The notes under the pieces: generated by a model
Told to the model about the DNA's origin: nothing
What the model saw: the letters and a program-made list of their open reading frames with translations, nothing else
The model's database searches: none
Source of the DNA: Bacillota bacterium
GTDB taxonomy: Bacteria > Bacillota > Sulfobacillia > Sulfobacillales > Sulfobacillaceae
Assembly (NCBI GenBank): GCA_023381095.1
Contig: JAMCTO010000022.1
Coordinates: forward strand, 1 to 11,210
DNA: 11,210 bases
Direction: 5' to 3'
Shown: in pieces, positions 1 through 5,303 of the stretch
How the letters are laid out: every line of letters begins with the position of its first letter
Numbering within the stretch: position 1 is the first letter of the stretch
Translations under genes and position numbers: made by a program

Positions 1-25
1 CACGCGTATTTAAGTTCTACTCTGG
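1..25. repeat. Left arm of exact 25-bp inverted repeat (copy of internal coaD sequence)
   Basis: The first 25 bases of the window are the exact reverse complement of 956-980, which lies inside coaD and encodes its HAYLSSTL segment. Identity stops at base 26. Because the copy begins at base 1, the match may extend beyond the left edge. This is either an inverted partial duplication of coaD or a fold-back or assembly artefact at a contig end. Confidence 0.9.
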
Positions 26-55
26 ATCACCATCGTCAGTCATGGCAGATCTCAT
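17..55 (-). CDS. Start of an unidentified minus-strand gene, cut by the repeat junction
   Basis: On the minus strand an ATG at 55-53 follows GGAGG (68-64) with an 8-base spacer, as good a ribosome binding site as any in the window. The reading frame gives MRSAMTDDGD and then enters the 25-base inverted copy of coaD, where it stops at 19-17. The orientation matches the minus-strand coaD cluster. My reading is that this is the genuine start of the next leftward gene, and that the body of the gene is missing because the sequence jumps to foreign material at 25/26. The product cannot be identified from ten residues. It could also be a chance ribosome binding site. Confidence 0.35.
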   Translation of the reverse strand: MRSAMTDDGDPE

Positions 56-115
56 TTCCCTTTCCTCCGGCAGTCCAAAGCCAGCATCAGATGGCGTTCC
101 GCAGCTCTAGACACG

Positions 116-445
116 ATGAATTGGGTCACCATATTGTTGGCGGAGCTCATAGTCTCTCGTATCGCCAGATTGCCTTCCTGGCATTGGCTTTATCAGATTT
201 TTGTCGACCCATTTCCCCCGTCCTCGCCCCAGCCGTTATTGAACGTTTTTATGCTTGCCACCAATGGTATCATCATGTTACTGCCACTTTTGCTGTATGC
301 GGCACGCCTAAATCTTTCATGGCAGCGAATCGCTATGGACCGCCTTATTCAAGCGGGCTGGGCCACTCTGGTATATTGGGTCTTAATCTCATTCTTGCCG
401 CAATTCCATCCGATTGTTTTTTACGTCGTTCTTGACTTGCGCTAG
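116..445 (+). CDS. Small hydrophobic (membrane) protein, hypothetical
   Basis: This 109-residue ORF is not recognised as a known family. It has two clear hydrophobic spans, about residues 42-63 (LLNVFMLATNGIIMLLPLLL) and 82-106, and possibly a weaker one at 3-15, which suggests an integral membrane protein. Composition looks protein-like, and the minus strand opposite it has stop codons in the frames I checked. Against it: no clear Shine-Dalgarno precedes the ATG, and its last 57 bases overlap the convergent gene ending at 389. It lies next to the suspect left edge, so its upstream part may be missing; the frame is open back to base 14. Confidence 0.4.
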   Translation: MNWVTILLAELIVSRIARLPSWHWLYQIFVDPFPPSSPQPLLNVFMLATNGIIMLLPLLLYAARLNLSWQRIAMDRLIQAGWATLVYWVLISFLPQFHPIVFYVVLDLR

Positions 446-853
446 CTCAGTTTCTAGTCTCGCCAAAATTTCATCCGCATAAGCCCGCGCCCCCTGGTGA
501 ATTTCCCTGGCTGCCTGACGGGCTTGATCCGTGAGTTCCTGGGCCCTCTCCCGGGCTCTGGCAACAACTTCCGATCCGTCAGCTTGACGGGAAATTTCTT
601 TTTGGGCCTCTTGTTTGAGTGACTGTGCTTGGTCCATCGCTTCTTTCAAGATACGATCCCGTTCTGCCACTATCCACTGGGCTTGACGCACTTCTTCCGG
701 CAACACATGTTGAACCTGGGCCACCAGAGTAGCCAATTCGTTGGCATCAATCAATATTCTTCCGGTCCACGGCAAGCGATGGGCATGCCCGATTAAATCG
801 TCAATGCGCTCTAACAACATCGCCAACTCCGATGCTAGTGGTTGGTTAGTCAT
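389..853 (-). CDS. Coiled-coil protein encoded downstream of coaD (ATPase/DivIVA-like annotation group)
   Basis: A 154-residue, soluble, strongly charged protein. Residues about 60-145 are rich in Ala, Glu, Gln, Lys and Arg with heptad-like spacing (runs of the type ILKEAMDQAQSLKQEAQKEI), predicting a long coiled coil; the N-terminal 45 residues look helical. Proteins of this shape directly after coaD are common in clostridial genomes and are usually labelled ATPase or V-type ATPase subunit-like on weak similarity. I see no Walker motif, so no ATPase activity is claimed. Its ATG overlaps the coaD stop (ATGACTAA, 8 bases) and GAGGGAG precedes it, so it is probably translationally coupled to coaD. 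A structural or division-related role is only a guess. Confidence 0.75.
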   Translation of the reverse strand: MTNQPLASELAMLLERIDDLIGHAHRLPWTGRILIDANELATLVAQVQHVLPEEVRQAQWIVAERDRILKEAMDQAQSLKQEAQKEISRQADGSEVVARARERAQELTDQARQAAREIHQGARAYADEILARLETELAQVKNDVKNNRMELRQE

Positions 854-1352
854 GATGGTCTCCCTCAGTTTGGGAAAATTTTTGAATTAACGCGGTGGCA
901 ACTGGCTCCGGAACCAATTCATGGACATCGGCACCATAACGAGCTAACTCCTTAACCAGAGTAGAACTTAAATACGCGTGATGTTCACTGGTCAACATGA
1001 AAATGGTTTCGACCCCAGGCGCCATCTTGCGATTCATCAGCGCAATTTGGAACTCATAATCGAAGTCGAGCACCGCACGCAGTCCCCGGATCACAATATC
1101 AAATCCCTGCGCTTGAGCATACCGCACCAGAAGATCACGGCTCTGCTCCACGGTGACCCCGGGGATATCACGGGTTGCCGCTCGCACTAACTCCACCCGT
1201 TCATCAGCAGAAAACAAGGGCGCTTTAGATGAGTTGACAAATACCGTGATACGCAGGGAATGAAACATCCGCGCGGCCCGTTCAATAACATCAAGATGGC
1301 CATTGTGAATCGGATCGAACGATCCAGGATACAGTGCATGACTATGGTTCAC
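846..1352 (-). CDS. coaD: Pantetheine-phosphate adenylyltransferase (PPAT)
   Basis: CoaD transfers AMP from ATP to 4'-phosphopantetheine to give dephospho-CoA, the penultimate step of coenzyme A synthesis, in the cytosol. The protein shows the nucleotidyltransferase signature YPGSFDPIHNGHLD near the N-terminus (HNGH where most homologues have TNGH), the VIRGLRAVLDFDYEFQ and ALMNRKMAP segments, and the C-terminal LSSTLVKELARYGADV motif. I start it at GTG 1352-1350 because AAGGAGGATC lies six bases upstream and the resulting 168 residues match the family length; the longer open frame to 1490 only reads back through rsmD. The start overlaps the end of rsmD by 11 bases, and the end overlaps the next gene, so the three genes form one translational unit. 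rsmD-coaD is a classic Firmicute pair. Confidence 0.96.
   Translation of the reverse strand: MNHSHALYPGSFDPIHNGHLDVIERAARMFHSLRITVFVNSSKAPLFSADERVELVRAATRDIPGVTVEQSRDLLVRYAQAQGFDIVIRGLRAVLDFDYEFQIALMNRKMAPGVETIFMLTSEHHAYLSSTLVKELARYGADVHELVPEPVATALIQKFSQTEGDHHD
956..980. repeat. Right arm of exact 25-bp inverted repeat, inside coaD
   Basis: Partner of bases 1-25. Here the sequence is in its natural setting, the conserved coaD motif around SSTLVKEL near the C-terminus, so this is the original copy and the window-edge copy is secondary. Confidence 0.9.
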
Positions 1353-1926
1353 GGGCAAGATCCTCCTTCGACAAAATTTGCGGAGTCTCAAGGCGATACC
1401 AAGAAACGGCTGTATCGCCCCACTGTCTCCGACGCTGGGGCACCAATCCCGGAATGGCAACGGTTTCCTGGGAAGCAGGATGTTCAACAATCACTAGCCC
1501 ACCGGGTTTGGTGATTTTGCTTAATGTCTGGATTACTTTGCAATCCAACCCAAATTTCCACGGCGGGTCGCAAAATATTAGCGAAAACCGTTGCCCCATT
1601 TTTATTGCGTGATCCATAAACTGTTCTGCAGAAATTGCATTAACCACAACCTCCATCTCGGGGCTCAACACGGCCAGGTTCTTTTTGATAGCCTGACGCG
1701 CATGATAGTCAGGTTCGATTAACCAGGCGCTCGCCGCCCCCCGGGATAGGGCTTCCAAAGCCAGTGCCCCGGATCCAGCATAGAGGTCTAAAACGGTGGC
1801 CGATTCTACTTCGACCCCTAGCATATTGAAGAGTGCCTCACGCACCCGCTCCCCGGTCGGACGGGTCGCCAGTCCTTTAGGAGCCACCAGACGGCGTCCT
1901 CCGGCTTGTCCTCCTACGATGCGAAT
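1342..1926 (-). CDS. rsmD: 16S rRNA (guanine-966-N2)-methyltransferase RsmD, probable ATT start
   Basis: RsmD methylates G966 of 16S rRNA using S-adenosylmethionine. Visible motifs are TRPTGERVREALFNML, the SAM-binding DLYAGSGALALEALSRGA, an acidic EP pair at the next strand, and the catalytic FCDPPW. The family normally begins M-R-(I/V)-I-(A/G)-G. Here that position is I-R-I-V-G-G, and its first codon is ATT at 1926-1924. AGGAGGG at 1940-1934 stands 7-8 bases before that ATT. The conventional alternative is ATG at 1944-1942, six codons upstream (200 residues), but it has no Shine-Dalgarno and sits at the foot of a small hairpin. I therefore favour ATT (194 residues) with moderate certainty; the gene identity itself is secure. 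It is followed by coaD with an 11-base overlap. Confidence 0.93.
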   Translation of the reverse strand: MRIVGGQAGGRRLVAPKGLATRPTGERVREALFNMLGVEVESATVLDLYAGSGALALEALSRGAASAWLIEPDYHARQAIKKNLAVLSPEMEVVVNAISAEQFMDHAIKMGQRFSLIFCDPPWKFGLDCKVIQTLSKITKPGGLVIVEHPASQETVAIPGLVPQRRRQWGDTAVSWYRLETPQILSKEDLAREP

Positions 1927-1942
1927 TGCATGTCCCTCCTGC

Positions 1943-1963
1943 ATCTAGACCAGGCCTAGATCC
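1943..1963 (-). other. Small hairpin in the rsmD leader
   Basis: ATCTAG and CTAGAT form a 6-bp stem around a 7-base loop (GCCTGGT) on the minus strand, with no U-run after it, so it is not a terminator. It lies immediately 5' of the AGGAGGG site and contains the first bases of the conventional ATG at 1944. Confidence 0.4.
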
Positions 1964-1973
1964 AATTGTCGCC

Positions 1974-1982
1974 AGTATACCA
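1974..1982 (-). promoter_or_regulatory. Candidate extended -10 promoter for rsmD-coaD
   Basis: On the minus strand the sequence reads TGGTATACT, matching the extended -10 form TGnTATAAT at all but one base. At 17-bp spacing the -35 hexamer is weak (TGCACT), as is typical for extended -10 promoters. Transcription would begin near 1967, giving a leader of roughly 40 bases before the favoured ATT. It lies between the deacetylase stop and rsmD. Confidence 0.5.
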
Positions 1983-1994
1983 TTGACGCAGAAG

Positions 1995-2732
1995 TTAGTG
2001 CATCCTAGCAAGGGCCGAAACCGTTACCGAACGGTATCCCAAGGTCTTCAAATCATGCAACAGGATGAACAACGCCCCCATTTCTTCCGCCACCCGGGGC
2101 CCAGATTCCGGCAACGGGATAATTTCTCCTGGAGCCAGGTGTTTTACCACGTTCGACACTAATTGACTAGGATCTTGATTTTCGACGGGGACAAATCCCG
2201 GAGTCCAGAGCACCAAATGCAAGCCACATTCAGCGGCCGCGTGCAACACCTTGGTCGAGTAAGCCCCATAAGGCGGACGCAGCCAGTGTGGGGTTCGGTG
2301 CGTCAATTGCTGAATGATGTGGTTGGTCCGCGTCAAGTCCGCGACGTCTTGGGTTAAACTATGTTGGGTCAAATTGATGTGGCCATAGGTATGATTACCC
2401 AATTCCATTCCGTCTTTAACGATTACCTGAGTGAGTTTAGGATATTTTGCTGCTTGTGAGCCTAATATAAAAAATGTCGCCTGGTCATGAAATGACATCA
2501 ACAAAGACAAAATCTTTGTAGTCGTGCGGGGGCTCGGCCCATCATCAAAAGTCAAAGCTACTGCCCTTTGGTGGGTCGGTACCAAAACCATTACCCCAAA
2601 CGGGGGCGCACCGACATCCGGACCTTGTACAAATACAGACCAAGGACTCCAGACAGCGACAATCGCCAAAACTAATGCCATTCGCCAATGGCGTAGGAGA
2701 GAATGCAACGAAATGACCCAAAATCCAGTCAC
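1995..2732 (-). CDS. Polysaccharide deacetylase (NodB domain), membrane-anchored, atypical motif 5
   Basis: NodB-family carbohydrate esterase 4 enzymes remove acetyl groups from peptidoglycan or other N-acetylated glycans outside the membrane; in spore formers such enzymes act on cell wall or cortex. An N-terminal hydrophobic stretch (MALVLAIVAVWSPWSVFV) serves as signal or anchor. The domain shows motif 1 TFDDGPSP, motif 2 GNHTYGH (both metal-binding His), motif 3 RPPYGAYS and motif 4 LWT. Motif 5, normally L-L-H followed by D or T after a P-G-x-I segment, reads PGEIIPLPES: the histidine is absent. The nearby LLHD belongs to the following helix, not to motif 5. I start it at GTG 2732-2730, overlapping the preceding stop as GTGA; ATG at 2681 is an alternative. 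The 245-residue length is normal. It may be a low-activity or binding-only member. Confidence 0.85.
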   Translation of the reverse strand: MTGFWVISLHSLLRHWRMALVLAIVAVWSPWSVFVQGPDVGAPPFGVMVLVPTHQRAVALTFDDGPSPRTTTKILSLLMSFHDQATFFILGSQAAKYPKLTQVIVKDGMELGNHTYGHINLTQHSLTQDVADLTRTNHIIQQLTHRTPHWLRPPYGAYSTKVLHAAAECGLHLVLWTPGFVPVENQDPSQLVSNVVKHLAPGEIIPLPESGPRVAEEMGALFILLHDLKTLGYRSVTVSALARMH

Positions 2733-2998
2733 CGGGTAGTACCCCACATGATAAGGGCCACCCCTCCAGCAATCCAAAAAATTTTTCCTAGCGGCACTTT
2801 AGTGGCCGCGAGTCCGGCGATTCCAAGCAGCATGGTGGTGGTAAGAATCATCGGGCCCACCAATCCCAAAAATCCATTAATCCGTACGGCCATCTCAATG
2901 CGATTAAACCGCCACATAAGAAACGCCCCGGTCAGTTCCATCATGGCTGATAGAAACCGAATCACGACCATCCCGCGTAAATAAATTTCATTGGGCAT
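2729..2998 (-). CDS. YqhV-like (DUF2619) small membrane protein
   Basis: An 89-residue protein with three hydrophobic segments. The pattern RFLSAMMELTGAFLMWRFN, then RINGFLGLVGPMILTTTMLLGIAGL and a last helix ending VALIMWG, resembles Bacillus subtilis YqhV (DUF2619), which is encoded beside the spoIIIA sporulation operon. Its biochemical role is unknown. I choose ATG 2998-2996, preceded by GGGAGAG, rather than the GTG five codons upstream, because the latter lies in that Shine-Dalgarno. It is 21 bases downstream of the DUF441 gene and overlaps the deacetylase start, so the three genes probably form one operon. The family recognition is from memory of the sequence pattern, not a search. Confidence 0.75.
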   Translation of the reverse strand: MPNEIYLRGMVVIRFLSAMMELTGAFLMWRFNRIEMAVRINGFLGLVGPMILTTTMLLGIAGLAATKVPLGKIFWIAGGVALIMWGTTR

Positions 2999-3019
2999 CG
3001 TTATCTCTCCCACTCGCGT

Positions 3020-3490
3020 TTAGTGAAAATACCGGCCTACCGATTCAATGATCTGCAGCATCAGATAGGTCACTCCGGCAGCCATCAACGGTCCTACGGG
3101 AATTCCTCCCCAGACCACAATACCTACGATAGAACCGACGATTAGGCTAATCATCAAGTAACTGTTGTCCGCCAATAGGTGTAAACCGCGACCATTCAAA
3201 TGTGTAGCAACAGCGCCCCCGATTACCGCTAAAATTCCCGGTACCGTCAATAGCCCTTTGCCAATGTCTTTAAGACTCACCTTGCCTACTGCAAATGGCA
3301 CCAGCATCGCCAAGGTTAAGAACAATAACCCGACTTCCACCCCACGACGCTCCAGGACTGGAAACAAAAATGTCAGACGAGTAAATCGAATTACCAACAA
3401 AATGGCCGCAGCGGCAGCCACTAAATTGGAGCGAGCCCAGATACCTAAAATTAACAGTGCTAACAATCCGAGAGTCGCGTTGTTCAGCAT
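3020..3490 (-). CDS. DUF441 family integral membrane protein
   Basis: A 156-residue protein with about four hydrophobic segments. It opens LLALLILGIWARSNLVAAAAAILLVIR and contains LERRGVEVGLLFLTLAMLVPFA and the glycine-rich LTVPGILAVIGGAVATHLNGRG, then LMISLIVGSIVGIVVWGGIPVGPLMAAG. This matches DUF441 (YeaL/YtwI-type) proteins, whose function is unknown. The start ATG 3490-3488 follows GGAGG five bases upstream and gives the family length; the frame stays open to 3805, but that extension only overlaps comB antiparallel codons and the comB terminator. It heads the operon with the YqhV-like and deacetylase genes. Confidence 0.85.
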   Translation of the reverse strand: MLNNATLGLLALLILGIWARSNLVAAAAAILLVIRFTRLTFLFPVLERRGVEVGLLFLTLAMLVPFAVGKVSLKDIGKGLLTVPGILAVIGGAVATHLNGRGLHLLADNSYLMISLIVGSIVGIVVWGGIPVGPLMAAGVTYLMLQIIESVGRYFH

Positions 3491-3542
3491 GGCCGCCTCC
3501 GCTGTCCACTTTCCGACGGCAATATCTATGAAACTCGGACAA

Positions 3543-3573
3543 CAAAAAGACCGGCCTATTGCCGGCCGGCCCT
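3543..3573 (-). terminator. Rho-independent terminator after comB
   Basis: On the minus strand CCGGCC and GGCCGG pair around GGCAATA, with further G-U and G-C pairs outside, followed by TCTTTTTG. It lies about a dozen bases after the comB stop and separates comAB from the DUF441 operon. Confidence 0.8.
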
Positions 3574-3584
3574 TGCGGAAAGAC

Positions 3585-4283
3585 TTAAGCGTTCCGGTAA
3601 AACCACCCGTCCGGTCCCCTAACCGGAACCGTGGACGATTGATTGATACGGGCGGCGTATGATACGTCGCGTTCCATTCCGGACGATAACAAATGTTGTG
3701 CGTGTCGGGACTGCAGAATACTTTGAGCAATACGCGCCTGGTTGACGGTAAATGCCGTCCATGCCAGCCGGGCAGCATCGGTCCAATCATGCTCTGACCA
3801 CTCATTAATGACCGCCCCTGCTGTTAACACATCCTCCCAAGACACATGACCTACAGTTCCCGCACAAACCACAAGCGCTTCTGATTTTTGTTCTTGCTGC
3901 CATCTGGCCGCTGTCGCCGCGTTAAGCAAGCAAGCTAATCCGACCCGTTCGGCGCCATTGACCTTGGCCACAGCTTGAGTGCCATTGGTCGTCGTCAGTA
4001 TTACGGCGCGTCCCTCGACCAATTCCGATGGGTAGTCAAAAGGCGAATTCCCCGCATCAAAGCCCGGTACCGGCCGGTTGTGACGTTCGCCTCCAAGAAT
4101 CAGCGTAGAATCTTGTCGTTTATAATGAAATGCCTCGTCCAATGACGCACAGGTCAACACTTTGGTGGCACCGCGGTCTAAAATGGTGGTCAGCGTAGTG
4201 GTCGCCCTTAAGGTATCAATCACCAGCACAGAGCACCCATCCACATCGTCCGGAACATCCTCCCAACGAAAAACAACATCAAT
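3585..4283 (-). CDS. comB: 2-phosphosulfolactate phosphatase ComB, probable ATT start
   Basis: ComB is a magnesium-dependent acid phosphatase converting (R)-2-phospho-3-sulfolactate to sulfolactate, the step after ComA. Family landmarks are VLVIDTLRATTT, GGERHNRPVPGFDAGNSP, the TTTNGT loop and CLLNA. Starting at GTG 4244 gives 219 residues that begin directly at the second strand, and the nearest GGGAGG is 14 bases away. The frame stays open upstream through IDVVFRWEDVPDDV, which looks like the family's first strand; no ATG, GTG or TTG precedes it before the stop at 4306. An ATT at 4283-4281 overlaps the comA stop by one base (ATTGA) and has AGGGGGAG nine bases before it, giving 232 residues, closer to the usual size. 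I favour ATT; the function call does not depend on it. A strong terminator follows. Confidence 0.9.
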   Translation of the reverse strand: MDVVFRWEDVPDDVDGCSVLVIDTLRATTTLTTILDRGATKVLTCASLDEAFHYKRQDSTLILGGERHNRPVPGFDAGNSPFDYPSELVEGRAVILTTTNGTQAVAKVNGAERVGLACLLNAATAARWQQEQKSEALVVCAGTVGHVSWEDVLTAGAVINEWSEHDWTDAARLAWTAFTVNQARIAQSILQSRHAQHLLSSGMERDVSYAARINQSSTVPVRGPDGWFYRNA

Positions 4284-5151
4284 CGACCAAATCTCCCCCT
4301 TTCACTTTAAGCGGTGGTGGCCATTTGATGGGATCCAATGCCCCGCTGCTCACATAATACTGGCGCAAGGTATCTCCTCGCAATCCTACTCGCAAGGCCT
4401 CCAAGGCCAAAACATCCTGGGGCTCAATATTTCCTAGTGAGACATTTGGGCCAAATCGCAAAATTAATTCCTGCTGTTGGTGTTTCTTAGGTGCTTCCCA
4501 CAAGACGCGGCTGGGATCAGGCAAATGACGAACCATTTCCTCCAGTTCATCTTCCAAAACTTCGCCTTGATCGTCGTAAATCACGACTCCCTGCCCGCTT
4601 TCCCGCCCTTCCACAATCACCACATCGGATCCGGCCATCAAATCATCCGCCACTTGTTCCCATAAGCGCAGATCAGGAATCGTATCACGCGGATCTTTTT
4701 TCCCCACTTCGCTGACTACTAACTCAAATCCGTACACCCGTGCCAATTGAATCGTATTATGGCGAGTTTCTGGATCCAAATTGATAGTGCCATCGGAAAT
4801 TTCCACTCCGGTAAAACCCAACTCCCGAGCTCGGTCTAAAAACTCAATAAGTCGCCCTTGCAGCAATGCCAATTCTAAGAACGTTCCTCCAGGATAAATG
4901 TGCACCCCGTATGACTTTACCAATTCGATTTTCTGCCGCAAGAGCCGGGTGTGGTAGAAAGCCGAAGTGCCAAAGGTCAATTTGAGGTCGTCAACATAGT
5001 CTGACGCCAGTTCCATTAAATCGCGAGTATCCGTAAGTCCCAATCCCTTATCAATGACCATCGTCAATCCACGTTGCCGAGGCTTCGAGGTTCGATCAGC
5101 GACAGGAAAATCTAGGATATCTAACCAAGCCTTGTTGTCATCATGTGCCAT
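4279..5151 (-). CDS. comA: Phosphosulfolactate synthase ComA
   Basis: ComA adds sulfite to phosphoenolpyruvate to form (R)-2-phospho-3-sulfolactate. It is the first step of coenzyme M synthesis in methanogens and of sulfolactate formation in spore-forming bacilli (YitD). The 290-residue protein shows the TIM-barrel family blocks in order: KPRQRGLTMVIDKGL (23-37), DYVDDLKLTFGTS (51-63), YPGGTFLE (86-93), GFTGVEISDGT (112-122), SEVGKKDPR (147-155), IVEGRESGQG (179-188), WEAPKKHQQQ and GPNVSLGNIEPQDVLALEALR. ATG 5151 has GGAGG 11 bases upstream. The gene abuts comB and shares its transcript. No comC (sulfolactate dehydrogenase) or coenzyme M genes are in the window, so sulfolactate itself is the likelier product. 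Confidence 0.95.
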   Translation of the reverse strand: MAHDDNKAWLDILDFPVADRTSKPRQRGLTMVIDKGLGLTDTRDLMELASDYVDDLKLTFGTSAFYHTRLLRQKIELVKSYGVHIYPGGTFLELALLQGRLIEFLDRARELGFTGVEISDGTINLDPETRHNTIQLARVYGFELVVSEVGKKDPRDTIPDLRLWEQVADDLMAGSDVVIVEGRESGQGVVIYDDQGEVLEDELEEMVRHLPDPSRVLWEAPKKHQQQELILRFGPNVSLGNIEPQDVLALEALRVGLRGDTLRQYYVSSGALDPIKWPPPLKVKGGDLVD

Positions 5152-5303
5152 CGTCGTGTGTTCCTCCTCAGGTTGGAGATTTCTTAGGCACGATATTCAG
5201 GCCAGATGATGGAGGTGACGGTTAATATTTTTAGCATTGCCGCGAGAATTTGGGACAGTTTAGAGAGTGTAGTTGTTCAATTCCATCATGGGAGGCACAA
5301 TAT
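5152..5303. other. Divergent intergenic region between comA and the MFS gene
   Basis: This 152-base gap must hold divergent promoters for comA (minus) and the MFS gene (plus). I find no convincing -35/-10 pair for sigma-A, nor a clear sigma-E, -F, -G or -K match, on either strand. It contains the ribosome binding sites of both genes and AT-rich stretches near 5221-5236. Confidence 0.5.

Noticed and set aside
1-435. Continuous plus-strand frame from the coaD copy through to 435, as a coaD fusion protein
   Set aside because: Past the copied 25 bases the translation is low-complexity and Ser/His/Cys-rich with no family features. The overlapping frame at 116-445 looks more protein-like, and the junction is suspect.
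1353-1490. N-terminal extension of coaD to an ATG at 1490
   Set aside because: It lies within rsmD in another frame, and the GTG at 1352 has an AAGGAGG site and the family-typical N-terminus.
3165-3662. Long plus-strand ORF (165 codons) opposite the DUF441 gene
   Set aside because: It is antisense to a clearly coding membrane protein, and its basic, Pro/Thr/Asn-rich translation is the usual shadow of hydrophobic codons. No ribosome binding site.
3491-3805. N-terminal extension of the DUF441 frame to 3805
   Set aside because: It runs through the comB 3' end and its terminator hairpin. The ATG at 3490 has a good ribosome binding site and gives the normal family length.
5225-5270. Sigma-A promoter for the MFS gene (TTGCCG, 17 bases, TTAGAG)
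   Set aside because: The -10 hexamer matches the consensus at only two of six positions.
5250-5303. Upstream ATG at 5250 as MFS start
   Set aside because: No Shine-Dalgarno, and it encodes a polar leader not typical of MFS proteins. GGGAGG at 5290-5295 lies ideally before ATG 5304.
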